DNA of 52,718 nt, taken from contig JAIQFR010000020.1 of assembly GCA_020073205.1 (NCBI GenBank), forward strand, positions 1-52,718, given 5' to 3'. The DNA comes from Terriglobia bacterium (lineage in GTDB: Bacteria > Acidobacteriota > Polarisedimenticolia > Polarisedimenticolales > JAIQFR01). Shown piece by piece: positions 33,158 to 41,415 of this stretch. Position numbers and translations under genes: made by a program. The number at the start of each line of letters is the position of its first letter. The stretch's first letter is position 1. The notes beneath the pieces were generated by a model. The model was not told the origin of the DNA, did no database searches, and worked only from the letters and a program-made list of their open reading frames with translations.

Positions 33158-34131
33158 CGCCCGTCCCCCGCGGACCGGAGCCGCGCCTCCGCGGGCATCC
33201 CCGGCTTGAAGAGCCCGTCGCCGTTCTCGAGGCCGACCTTGACCCGGTACACGAGCTTCACCCGCTCGTCGCGAGTCTGCACGTTCTTCGGCGTGAACTC
33301 CGCCTCGGACGCCACGAACGTCACCTTGCCCTTCCTCGACTGCCCGCCGTCGGTGACGACATCCGCCTCCTGGCCGATCCGGATCCGCGCGAGGTCGGGC
33401 TCGGCGACGTAGACGGTGAGCCATGCGTCCCCGAGGTCGGTGACGATGCAGAGGGGCGCGCCGGGCGGAAGCAACTCTCCTTGCTCCGCGATCTTCTCGG
33501 TCACGACCGCGGCGAGCGGGCTCGTCGTGACCGCGTCCTTCATCTGCTGCCCCAGCTGCGCGATCCTGGCATCGGTGGTCGCGAGGTGGGCGCGTGCGGC
33601 GTCGATTTCCTCCGAGCGGGATCCCGCCCGGAGCCGCTCGAGCGTTTCTCGCGCCACGTCCCGTCGGGCGGACGCGACGTCGCGGCGGGTCAGGGCGTCG
33701 TCGCGCCCCTTGCTCGTGCCGGACCCGGCGTCGAGGAGCCCTTGCAGCCGGTCGAGGTCCTTCTGCGCGCCCGCGAGGTCGGCCTCGGCTTGGGCCACCT
33801 GTGCCGCCGCCACGGCGACGTCCTCCTTGCGCGAGCCGGCGACGCGAAGCCTCAGATCGGCGTCGGCCTGGGCACGTTCCGCCCTCGCCTGCTCGAGGAG
33901 GAGATCGAGATCTGTCGTGTCGATTCTCGCCAGCTCCTGGCCTCTCGCCACCCGGTCCCCTTCTTGGATCGGGAACGACTGGAGTCTCCCTCCGATCTTG
34001 GTGGAGATCCGCACGTCGGTCGCCTCGACGTGTCCCGAAGCGACGATGAGCGAGGGATCGCGCCCTTGGCCGCAGGAGGCTGCGGTCAGGATGAAGGGCA
34101 CCGCGGCCACCAGGGATGCGATACGCGCCAT
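33154..34131 (-). CDS. membrane fusion protein, YbhG/HlyD-like
   Basis: The 325-residue periplasmic adaptor has an N-terminal signal peptide with a possible lipobox ending at Cys20. A biotinyl-lipoyl-like half follows (VRISTKIGGRLQSFPIQEGDRVARGQELARID), then a long coiled-coil hairpin (about 75-190) and the second lipoyl half and barrel (TSPLAAVVTEKIAEQGELLPPGAPL). It links the inner-membrane permease to the TolC-type channel. It begins 10 bases after the TetR gene. Confidence 0.9.
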   Translation of the reverse strand: MARIASLVAAVPFILTAASCGQGRDPSLIVASGHVEATDVRISTKIGGRLQSFPIQEGDRVARGQELARIDTTDLDLLLEQARAERAQADADLRLRVAGSRKEDVAVAAAQVAQAEADLAGAQKDLDRLQGLLDAGSGTSKGRDDALTRRDVASARRDVARETLERLRAGSRSEEIDAARAHLATTDARIAQLGQQMKDAVTTSPLAAVVTEKIAEQGELLPPGAPLCIVTDLGDAWLTVYVAEPDLARIRIGQEADVVTDGGQSRKGKVTFVASEAEFTPKNVQTRDERVKLVYRVKVGLENGDGLFKPGMPAEARLRSAGDGR

Positions 34132-34141
34132 GGCGGTTCTC

Positions 34142-34813
34142 CTATGCCTTTCCGGCTCCGTCCGCCGGCGGTGCGGTGAGACCGCGGACGATCAGCTCCT
34201 GCAGGTTGCGAACGAACGCTTCGGTCGAGGGAGCCTGGGTGATCGGCAGCCTCCCGTCGGCGACGAGGCGGCTTCTCATGGGTTCCGAGGCGAAGAAGAA
34301 GAGCAGGCTTCCCATCACGACGAGGTGGGTAAGGACAGGATCGACGGGCCGGAAGGCCCCTTCCTCGATGCCCTGGTCGTAGATCCTCCGGACCTTCACG
34401 AACAGATCGAGGAAATGCGGGAGTACCCGCTCGGTGAGGTGCCGGCCGCCCGACATCGCCTCGCGGACCATCATGGCGGGGAAATGAGGCCGCCCGGCGG
34501 CCAGCTCTGCGAACATCCCGGTGAACGCCCGCAGCATCTCGTCAGCGGGCAGCGCCTGCTCGAACAGAGCCGCGAGCCGCGCGCCGGCTTCGTGGAACGT
34601 CGAGATCAGGATCTGCTCGTAGAGCCCTTCTTTCCCGCCGAAGTAATAGGAGATCATCGCTTTGTTGGCCGCGGCCTCGCGCGCGATCATGTCGACGGTC
34701 GTCCCACCGAACCCGTACTTGGCGAAGAGCTTCGAGCCCGCCGCCTTGATCGCTTCCTGCGTGACCTCGGCCCCGCGCTGGCCCCTAACTCTCTCTCTCG
34801 CAGCGGCTTGCAT
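34142..34813 (-). CDS. TetR-family repressor, CecR-like
   Basis: The 223-residue protein has an N-terminal TetR helix-turn-helix (ITREAIKAAGSKLFAKYGFGGTTVDMIAREA-like, about 18-50, then ANKAMISYYFGGKEGLYEQIL) and a C-terminal ligand-binding domain of the DUF1956/CecR type. CecR controls the ybhGFSR exporter in E. coli, the same gene set that follows here. The ATG at 34813 has GGAG five to six bases upstream; a TTG at 34828 is less likely. A palindromic operator at its promoter suggests autorepression and control of the whole operon. Confidence 0.87.
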   Translation of the reverse strand: MQAAARERVRGQRGAEVTQEAIKAAGSKLFAKYGFGGTTVDMIAREAAANKAMISYYFGGKEGLYEQILISTFHEAGARLAALFEQALPADEMLRAFTGMFAELAAGRPHFPAMMVREAMSGGRHLTERVLPHFLDLFVKVRRIYDQGIEEGAFRPVDPVLTHLVVMGSLLFFFASEPMRSRLVADGRLPITQAPSTEAFVRNLQELIVRGLTAPPADGAGKA

Positions 34814-34841
34814 CGACTCTCCAATCAACCAAATGTTCTAA

Positions 34842-34853
34842 CTAAACGTTTAG
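34842..34853 (-). promoter_or_regulatory. TetR operator, perfect 12-bp palindrome
   Basis: CTAAACGTTTAG is a perfect palindrome located just downstream of the -10 box and over the expected transcription start, about 28 bases before the TetR ATG. Its AT-rich composition stands out in this GC-rich DNA. Binding by the TetR protein is inferred from position. Confidence 0.7.
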
Positions 34854-34858
34854 ATCAC

Positions 34859-34887
34859 ATAATACGGCGAGAACCGCCGCCTGTCAA
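34859..34887 (-). promoter_or_regulatory. sigma-70-type promoter of the efflux operon
   Basis: On the minus strand TTGACA (34887-34882) and TATTAT (34864-34859) are 17 bases apart, essentially consensus. It should drive TetR and the six transporter genes that follow without large gaps. Confidence 0.8.
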
Positions 34888-34930
34888 GCTCGGGGAGGGC
34901 CTATCGGTCGATCGCGCCCGGGCGGCGGCT

Positions 34931-35593
34931 CTAAACCCCCACGATTCGGTCGAGGTGCGCGAGAAGTGCGCCGAAGACTCGTGCGGCTTCGTCGAGGAGC
35001 CGGCTGCCGCCGACCTTCTCTTCGGCTTGCGGGAGGTCGTAGCGCGCGCCCAGCTCCCACCACACGCCGCGTCGCCGCACCTCGGCGAACGAGCCGGCCC
35101 AGTCCGAGGCCGATTCGAACACCCGGCGCGATCCCTCGGGCCATGCGGCCGCCGCGTAGACCCGGAAGGCGAGATCGTGTTCCCTCGCCGCGTCCGCGAG
35201 CGCCGCCCCGACGCCCCCGTGCCAGCAGAGGAACTCGAATCGGCCAAATCCGGAGGCGTCGGTGTCCCAACCGAGGCGGACCGCCAGGTGGTCCCGGTGA
35301 ACGCCGACGTTGAGCTGCGGCGCAGATTGGTAGCCGTGAGCCGCGTGGGAGATCGCAAGCCAGGTGCAGAACGGCTGGTACCCCGCTGGCCAGTCGAGCC
35401 GGGGAAAGTGCGCGTAGAGGGGTGACGCGGTCAGCGGCGCAAGGATCTCCAAGAGATCCTCTCCGAGGAGCTTCAGCGCCGGGTGGAAACCCGCGACGAT
35501 CGCCCGCCGCCGAGCGTCGCGGTCTCGGATCGAGAACGCCTCGAAGGCCCCGGCGGGCAAACCGTCGAACCGCGGTGCAGGGCGAAACAGCAT
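34931..35593 (-). CDS. UPF0637 / DUF1054 (YktB-like) protein
   Basis: The 220-residue protein resembles the YktB/UPF0637 family. It opens with the F...AFEAFSI.DRDAR...I..GFHP.LK.LGE.L pattern, followed by LYAHFPRLDWP and a PQLNVGVHRDHLAVRLG beta segment. The function is unknown. Another frame in the same place is also open but has no family resemblance. The ATG at 35593 has a GGGAA element upstream. Most known members are from Bacillota. Confidence 0.7.
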   Translation of the reverse strand: MLFRPAPRFDGLPAGAFEAFSIRDRDARRRAIVAGFHPALKLLGEDLLEILAPLTASPLYAHFPRLDWPAGYQPFCTWLAISHAAHGYQSAPQLNVGVHRDHLAVRLGWDTDASGFGRFEFLCWHGGVGAALADAAREHDLAFRVYAAAAWPEGSRRVFESASDWAGSFAEVRRRGVWWELGARYDLPQAEEKVGGSRLLDEAARVFGALLAHLDRIVGV

Positions 35594-35663
35594 GGTTCCC
35601 TCGCCTCGCCGCGGAGCCATTATCCCACGGCCACGACAACGAGTTCCCGTCGGCGATCCCGGA

Positions 35664-35694
35664 TTGAAACCCCGGCCCCCGAATGGCGTAGACT
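35664..35694 (+). promoter_or_regulatory. weak candidate promoter of the M16 operon
   Basis: TTGAAA (35664-35669) and TAGACT (35689-35694) are 19 bases apart, wider than ideal, in the 178-base gap between divergent genes. Nothing better is visible upstream of the peptidase operon. Confidence 0.3.
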
Positions 35695-35771
35695 GCAACC
35701 CTCACCGGACGAATCTGCCGGCTGCTTCAGCCCTTCTGAGAAGGGGCGATGGGCCGGCGTGCGAGGGTCGC

Positions 35772-37295
35772 ATGCAGCCAAGAAGGGTTTTGCAGGTCGG
35801 ATGGATCGCGGTGTCGGTCCTGTTGATCGCGGCGATTCCAACGGGCGCGCAGGACCTGGCAGCCTTCGAGAAGAAGCTGACCGAGCACAAGCTGGCCAAC
35901 GGGCTGACGCTGCTGATCTACCAGCGCCCGACCGCGCCGGTCGTCTCCTTCTTCACGTACGCCGAGGTGGGCTCGGCGCAGGAGGTTCCCGGGATCACCG
36001 GGATCGCGCACATGTTCGAGCACATGGCATTCAAGGGGACGACGCAGATCGGCACCAACGACTGGGCCGGCGAGAAGAAGGCCTTGGCCGCGGTGGACGA
36101 GGCCTACCATGCCTACGACCGCGAGCGGCACAAGGTCGGGGGGCCCGACGCCGCGAAGCTCGAAGAGCTCAAGAAGGCATGGAAGGACGCCCAGGATGCG
36201 GCGGACAAGTACATCGTCAAGAACGAGTTCGGGGAGATCATCGACCGCGAGGGCGGGGTCGGCATGAACGCCGGCACGAGCGCCGACCAAACGGTCTACT
36301 TCTACTCCCTCCCGGCCAACAAGGTCGAGTTGTGGGCCTACCTCGAGTCGGAGCGTTTCCTCGACCCGGTGTTCCGCGAGTTCTACAAGGAGCGCGACGT
36401 GGTCATGGAGGAGCGGCGGCTGCGGACCGACAGCCAGCCCACCGGCCGGCTGATCGAGCAATTCGAGTCCGTGGCTTTCGCCGCCCACCCGTACCATCAC
36501 CCGGTGGTCGGCTACATGAGCGACCTCATGTCGTTCTCCCGCGAGGACGCGGACCAGTTCCGCAGGACCTATTACGTTCCGAACAACCTGGTGATCTCCA
36601 TCGTGGGAGACGTCGAGCCGGCGAAGATCATCCCGATCCTCGACAAGTACTTCGGGCGGCTGCCCGCGGCCCCGCCGCCGCCGGTCGTCCGCACCGAGGA
36701 GCCGAAGCAAATCGCGGAAAAGACCATCGCGCTGCCGGACAAGTCCCAGCCGATCTACATCGAGGGTTACCACCGGCCGGCGACGACCGACCCGGACGAC
36801 GCCGTGTACACCGCGATCTCGGACGTGCTCTCGAGGGGCCGGTCCTCGCGGCTCATCCGGAGCCTCGTGCGCGACAAGAAGGTGGCCGCCCAGGCAGCCG
36901 CGATCTCCGGCTTCCCGGGCGAGAAGTACCCCAGCCTGATGCTCTTCTTCGCGGTCCCGACCCCCGGCCACACCAACGAGGAGGTCCAAAAGGCGCTTCG
37001 CGAGGAGATCGAGAAGCTCAAGGGCGAGCCGGTCACCGACGAAGAGCTCAAGCGCGTGAAGACCCGCGCGAAGGCCGACCTCATTCGCGGCATGCAGTCG
37101 AACCAGGGGATCGCCGACCAGCTCGCGACCTACCAGGCGCTCTACGGCGACTGGCGCGAGCTGTTTCACGCCGTGGAGAAGATCGACAAGGTGACGAAGG
37201 ACGACATCCAGCGCGTGGCGCGAGCGGCCTTCGTTCCGACCAACCGGACCGTGGGGATGATCGTGAACTCCGACTCCCCGTCCGCGAAGAACTAG
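35772..37295 (+). CDS. M16 family zinc metallopeptidase, active subunit
   Basis: The 507-residue protein has a signal peptide (about 1-27, ending TGAQD) and the inverted zinc motif His80-x-x-Glu83-His84 (IAHMFEHMAFKG). The downstream glutamate ligand lies in VVMEERRL (about 213-214). Between them is a charged, coiled insertion (about 100-155) not found in short M16B members. It should be periplasmic and cleave peptides as a clamshell with its partner. Its stop is 13 bases before the second M16 gene. Confidence 0.9.
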   Translation: MQPRRVLQVGWIAVSVLLIAAIPTGAQDLAAFEKKLTEHKLANGLTLLIYQRPTAPVVSFFTYAEVGSAQEVPGITGIAHMFEHMAFKGTTQIGTNDWAGEKKALAAVDEAYHAYDRERHKVGGPDAAKLEELKKAWKDAQDAADKYIVKNEFGEIIDREGGVGMNAGTSADQTVYFYSLPANKVELWAYLESERFLDPVFREFYKERDVVMEERRLRTDSQPTGRLIEQFESVAFAAHPYHHPVVGYMSDLMSFSREDADQFRRTYYVPNNLVISIVGDVEPAKIIPILDKYFGRLPAAPPPPVVRTEEPKQIAEKTIALPDKSQPIYIEGYHRPATTDPDDAVYTAISDVLSRGRSSRLIRSLVRDKKVAAQAAAISGFPGEKYPSLMLFFAVPTPGHTNEEVQKALREEIEKLKGEPVTDEELKRVKTRAKADLIRGMQSNQGIADQLATYQALYGDWRELFHAVEKIDKVTKDDIQRVARAAFVPTNRTVGMIVNSDSPSAKN

Positions 37296-37308
37296 GGGAG
37301 GGCGGAAC

Positions 37309-39459
37309 ATGAGAACCACGAGCCTAGGAGTCGCGCTGTCCGCGGCGGCGCTCGCCGCGCTCCTGGCCGTTCCGGCGGCGGCCCAGGTCGAGAACTACAA
37401 GGACATCAAGTATCCCCCGCTACCCGAGTTCAGGATCGAGAAGCCGGCGGTCTACACGCTCAAGAACGGCATGACCGTGTTCCTGATGGAGGATCACGAG
37501 CTGCCGCTGATCGAGGTCAGCGCCCGGATCCGCACCGGCTCGGCCTGGGAGCCCGCGGAGAAGACGGGCCTCGCAGGCCTGACGGGCACGGTGCAGCGCA
37601 CCGGCGGCACATCGTCCATGACCGGCGACGACATCGACGACTTCCTCGCGAACCGGGCGGCGTCCGTCGAAACGGGGATCGACGACGACTCCGGCCACGC
37701 GTCGATGAACTGCCTCAAGGACAACTTCGAAGAGGTGTTCAAGGTCTTCGCGGACGTGCTGCGCGCGCCCGCGTTCGCCCAGGACAAGCTGGACCTGGCG
37801 AAGGTCCAGGCCAACACCGGAATCGCGCGTCGGAACGACCAGGTGATGGGGATCCTGTTCCGCGAGTTCCCGCGCCTTGTCTACGGCAAGGACTCGCCCC
37901 TGACGCGAAATGAGGAGTACGCCACCGTCGCCGCCGTCAACCGCGACGACCTCGTGGCGTGGCACAAGAAATACTACGTGCCGAACAACGTGTACCTGGG
38001 GATCGTGGGCGACTTCGACCCCAAGGAGATGAAGAAGAAGGTCGACGCGGTGTTCGGCGACTGGACCAAGGGACCGACCGCGCCCCTTCCGCCGATTCCG
38101 TTCCGGACGACCCCGAATCCCGGCGTCTACTTCATCGAGAAGTCCGACGTGACCCAGGCGTACGTGGCCATGGGCCACCTCGGCATCGAGAGGAAGAACC
38201 CCGACTACTTCGCCGTCCAGGTCATGAACGAGGTGCTGGGCGGGAGCTTCGCGAGCCGCATGTTCAGCAACGTGCGCTCCAAGAAGGGACTGGCCTACAA
38301 CGTGTTCGGGAACCTGAGCGCCGATTATCTCTACCCGGGCGTTCTGCGCGCCGGCCTTCAGACGAAGTCCTCCACCATGGCCCAGGGGGTCGAGGCGGTG
38401 AAGGCGGAGGTGGTCGGGATCATCGAGAATCCCCCGAACGACGACGAGATGAAGCGGGCCAAAGACGCCATCCTGAACTCCTTCGTGTTCAACTACGACT
38501 CCAAGGCGAAGACCCTGAACCAGCAGATGACCTACGCGTTCTACGGCCTCCCCGCGGACTACCTCGAGCAGTATCGCGCGAACATCGAGAAGGTGACCCG
38601 CCAGGACGTCGAGCGCGTCGCGAAGAAGTACGTGCACCCCGACCAGATGACGCTGCTTGTGGTCGGGAAGAAGGACGAATTCGACAAGCCGGTGTCGACC
38701 TTCGGCAAGGTCACGGACATCGACATCTCGATCCCGCCGCCGCCGGACAAGACGCCCAAGGCGGCGAAGACCTCCGCCTCGCTCGCGGTCGGGCGAGCGC
38801 TCCTGGCGAGTGTGGTCGGCGCGCTCGGCGGGAAGAACCCGGGCGACGTCAAGGCGATCGAGACCAGCGCCAAGCTGGTACTGAGCGTGCGTGGCCAGAC
38901 GATGCAGATGGCGCGGACCAAGCTGCTCGTGTTCCCCGATCGCGTCCACCAGGTCTCGACCAGCGCGATGGGGGAACAGACGCTCGTCGTGACCGGCGGC
39001 GAGGGGTTCAGAACGGCAGGAGGCAACACGTCCCCGCTGCCCCCGACGGTCGTGGAGATGATCCAGAAGGAGACGATGCGTGACCTCCGCGTCCTCGTCC
39101 GATACGCGTCCGATCCCGGGATGGAGGCGGTGGCGGCGGGCGAGGAGACGGTGGACGGAACGAAATGCCAGGTCGTCTCGGTCAGCTTCAAGGGGTCGGA
39201 CTGCCGCCTCTTCGTCGCGCCGGACGGCAGGGTGCTGAAGGAGGCCTACCAGGGCGTGAGTCCGCTGACGATGGCGCCGGCCCAGATCGAGGTGCTCTTC
39301 TCCGACTACCACGAGGTCGAGGGCCGGTCGGTCCCGCACAAGGAAGTCGTCCGCGTGGACGGCGAAGACGCCATCACGCTGACGCTGGAGTCCTTCAAGG
39401 TCGATCCACCGGTGGACGAAAAGCTGTTCCAGAAGCCGGCGGAGAAGCCGGCCGCGTGA
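37309..39459 (+). CDS. M16 family non-catalytic subunit with a C-terminal LolA-like domain
   Basis: The 716-residue exported protein (signal peptide about 1-25, ending AAAQ) contains both M16 halves. At the zinc site it reads GLAGLTGT (87-94) where active enzymes have GLAHLLEH, so both histidines and the glutamate are gone. The second half has the usual SRMFSNVRSKKGLAYNV segment. After a proline-rich linker (about 470-485), residues about 500-716 form an extra beta-rich domain resembling the outer-membrane lipoprotein carrier (LolA/LolB) fold. It likely pairs with the active subunit like alpha/beta processing peptidases. GGGAGG lies about nine bases before the ATG. Confidence 0.88.
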   Translation: MRTTSLGVALSAAALAALLAVPAAAQVENYKDIKYPPLPEFRIEKPAVYTLKNGMTVFLMEDHELPLIEVSARIRTGSAWEPAEKTGLAGLTGTVQRTGGTSSMTGDDIDDFLANRAASVETGIDDDSGHASMNCLKDNFEEVFKVFADVLRAPAFAQDKLDLAKVQANTGIARRNDQVMGILFREFPRLVYGKDSPLTRNEEYATVAAVNRDDLVAWHKKYYVPNNVYLGIVGDFDPKEMKKKVDAVFGDWTKGPTAPLPPIPFRTTPNPGVYFIEKSDVTQAYVAMGHLGIERKNPDYFAVQVMNEVLGGSFASRMFSNVRSKKGLAYNVFGNLSADYLYPGVLRAGLQTKSSTMAQGVEAVKAEVVGIIENPPNDDEMKRAKDAILNSFVFNYDSKAKTLNQQMTYAFYGLPADYLEQYRANIEKVTRQDVERVAKKYVHPDQMTLLVVGKKDEFDKPVSTFGKVTDIDISIPPPPDKTPKAAKTSASLAVGRALLASVVGALGGKNPGDVKAIETSAKLVLSVRGQTMQMARTKLLVFPDRVHQVSTSAMGEQTLVVTGGEGFRTAGGNTSPLPPTVVEMIQKETMRDLRVLVRYASDPGMEAVAAGEETVDGTKCQVVSVSFKGSDCRLFVAPDGRVLKEAYQGVSPLTMAPAQIEVLFSDYHEVEGRSVPHKEVVRVDGEDAITLTLESFKVDPPVDEKLFQKPAEKPAA

Positions 39460-39483
39460 CGGGTCGTCGATCCTCTCGGTTCG

Positions 39484-39517
39484 GGAAAGGGTCCCGCGAG
39501 CCGGGCCCTTTCCTTTT
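39484..39517 (+). terminator. intrinsic terminator after the M16 operon
   Basis: GGAAAGGG (39484-39491) pairs with CCCTTTCC (39506-39513), with three further C-G pairs beyond one bulge, a seven-base loop and TTTT at 39514-39517. It lies 25 bases after the peptidase stop. Confidence 0.8.
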
Positions 39518-39596
39518 GGATCGGGGCGAACCGCCGGGGGGTCCAGCCTCGCTCGGTCGTTCTGGAGGGGATGCCCCGTAGTACGATCTTTCCCCT

Positions 39597-40337
39597 ATGC
39601 GCTACCCGTTCGTTCTCCTCGACGCGGGCGAGACGCTGTTCGGACCGCGGGAGTCCTTCGGCGCGGTGTACTCCCGAGTGCTGGCGCCGATGGGGCTCGT
39701 CCGCTCGGCGGAGGTCTTCGAATCGGCGATCCGCGAGTCGTGGCGCGAGATGGACCGGGAGGTTCCTCCCGGAACGGACCGCTACGCGTTCTTCGACGGA
39801 GGCGAGGACGGCTACTGGCTCAGGTTCGCCCGCGGCGCCATCGATCGGGCGGCTGGGGCGCCGATGCCTTGCGGCTTCGCCGAGTCGGCGCTCGCGCCGC
39901 TCCGCGAGGCGTTCCGCGATCCCGCGGCGTGGCACGTGTTTCCCGACGTCAGACCGGCGCTCTCGGAGATCCGGCACGCGGGCGGCCGGCTCGCCGTGGT
40001 CTCCAACTGGGACTCCCGCCTTCCCTACCTTCTCGAGGTGCTCGACCTGGACGACTTGTTCGATGCCGTGGCGGGCTCCCACATGCTGGGCGTCGAAAAG
40101 CCGAACCCGAGGATCTTCCGGAGCGCCATCGAGGCGCTCGGCGCCGATCCGCGGCTCACGCTCCACGTGGGGGACCTGCCCGAGACGGACCTCGACGGCG
40201 CGCGCTCAACCGGGATCGACGGCGTGCTCGTGGATCGCCGCTGCCGGCTGACGCCGGGGCCGGGAGTGATAGCGGATTTCGAGCCGCTGCCCCGGATCGT
40301 GCGGGACGGGCTGCCGAGCGCCGCGCTCAGGACTTGA
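39597..40337 (+). CDS. HAD-superfamily hydrolase
   Basis: The 246-residue protein has HAD motif I DAGETL (nucleophile Asp9), motif II VVSNWD, motif III lysine in EKPNPRIF and motif IV HVGDLPETDLDGA. Glycine replaces the usual second aspartate of motif I (DxD), as in REG-2/HDHD3-like members, so phosphatase activity is not certain. No ribosome binding site is present; a TACGAT box (39582-39587) nine bases before the ATG suggests a leaderless mRNA. It converges with the double-thioredoxin gene and overlaps its end. Confidence 0.85.
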   Translation: MRYPFVLLDAGETLFGPRESFGAVYSRVLAPMGLVRSAEVFESAIRESWREMDREVPPGTDRYAFFDGGEDGYWLRFARGAIDRAAGAPMPCGFAESALAPLREAFRDPAAWHVFPDVRPALSEIRHAGGRLAVVSNWDSRLPYLLEVLDLDDLFDAVAGSHMLGVEKPNPRIFRSAIEALGADPRLTLHVGDLPETDLDGARSTGIDGVLVDRRCRLTPGPGVIADFEPLPRIVRDGLPSAALRT

Positions 40338-41415
40338 GGAGCAGCTTCTTCTTCGCTTCGAACGCCGCGCCGTAGTTGATCTCCCCGGAGAACAACACCG
40401 AGTCGATCACCCCGTCGGGGCGGATGATGAAGATCGTCGGGGTGGAGGTCACCATGAACTGGGAACCGATCTTGAGGTCCTGGTCGATCAGGGTCGGGAA
40501 GACGAGCCCCTCCGCTTTGCAGAACTCCTCGGTCTGCGTCTGGGCGGCTTCGTTCTGGATCTTCGCGGCCCCGATCACGTTGAGCCCCTCCGGGTGCGCC
40601 TTGAGGTAGGCGTTGATCTCGGGCAGGGACTTGCGGCAGTGCGGGCAGTCCTGGGCCCAGAAGATCAGGACGTTGACCTTGTCCGTGGCTAGCAGGCTCG
40701 AGCTGTTTCGAACGGAGCCGCCGCCGAGGAGCGGCGCCTCGAACTGCGGGCACTTCTTGCCGACCAGCTCCACGGCCGGGTAGTAGGTCGGCAGCGAGCC
40801 GTACGTCCCGAGCTGACCGGTGCTCCCGAGGCGCTGGAGAGCGCCGGCCACGTCCATCTTGTACTCGAGCGTCTGCTTCAGGCTTCCCGCGTTCGACATC
40901 CGCAGACGACCCTCCTTGTCGAGGGCCGCCACGTTCGGAACGGTCCGGACGCCGAGGAGGCGGCCGATCTTGAACCCGTCGTCCTGCAGCACCGGGACAT
41001 GGATCTTGAGCGCCGCGATTCGGTCCTTGGTTGCCTTGAGCCAGTCGGCGGCGTTGGCGGGACTCGTTCCCATCGGCGGCGCCACGACGCCGCAGACGGC
41101 CAGCTTCGACGGCCCCACCTCGTCGGCCAGCTGCTGGACCGCCAGAAGGGTCTCCTCCGAGTGGACGTGCTCCGGGATCCAGTAGCAGAACACCACGGGC
41201 TTCTTCCCGACGAGGTCCTTGAGGTCGACCTTCGGCGCCTCCGCGCTCCCCGCGCCGAGATTGACGTAGACACCTGTCGGGAATACCTCGCCGAACTCGG
41301 CCAGCACCGGGGCCGCCGGCGGGGCGGGAGCGCCCAGCACGACCTCGTGGGACATGAGCGCGAGGGTCAACGCGCCCGCGACGAGCAGGATCTTCGAGAG
41401 TCGCCTGACGGCCAT
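40327..41415 (-). CDS. exported double thioredoxin-fold protein (TlpA/AhpC-TSA-like)
   Basis: The 362-residue protein has a signal peptide (about 1-29) and two thioredoxin-like domains. Domain 1 (about 40-195) has CYWI at 77-80 in place of CxxC, leaving one cysteine, with the cis-proline in RTVPNVAAL. Domain 2 (about 220-360) has a full CPHC site (Cys257/Cys260, WAQDCPHC) and cis-proline in TSTPTIFII. It is likely a periplasmic thiol-disulfide or peroxide-handling protein. GGAGG lies about ten bases before the ATG at 41415. It lies downstream of the ABC exporter gene on the same strand, after the palindromic region. Confidence 0.82.
   Translation of the reverse strand: MAVRRLSKILLVAGALTLALMSHEVVLGAPAPPAAPVLAEFGEVFPTGVYVNLGAGSAEAPKVDLKDLVGKKPVVFCYWIPEHVHSEETLLAVQQLADEVGPSKLAVCGVVAPPMGTSPANAADWLKATKDRIAALKIHVPVLQDDGFKIGRLLGVRTVPNVAALDKEGRLRMSNAGSLKQTLEYKMDVAGALQRLGSTGQLGTYGSLPTYYPAVELVGKKCPQFEAPLLGGGSVRNSSSLLATDKVNVLIFWAQDCPHCRKSLPEINAYLKAHPEGLNVIGAAKIQNEAAQTQTEEFCKAEGLVFPTLIDQDLKIGSQFMVTSTPTIFIIRPDGVIDSVLFSGEINYGAAFEAKKKLLLKS

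Noticed and set aside
34884-35705. Alternative minus-strand frame over the UPF0637 gene
   Set aside because: It is long only because of high GC; its translation is arginine/glycine/proline-rich with no domain, while the chosen frame shows family motifs.
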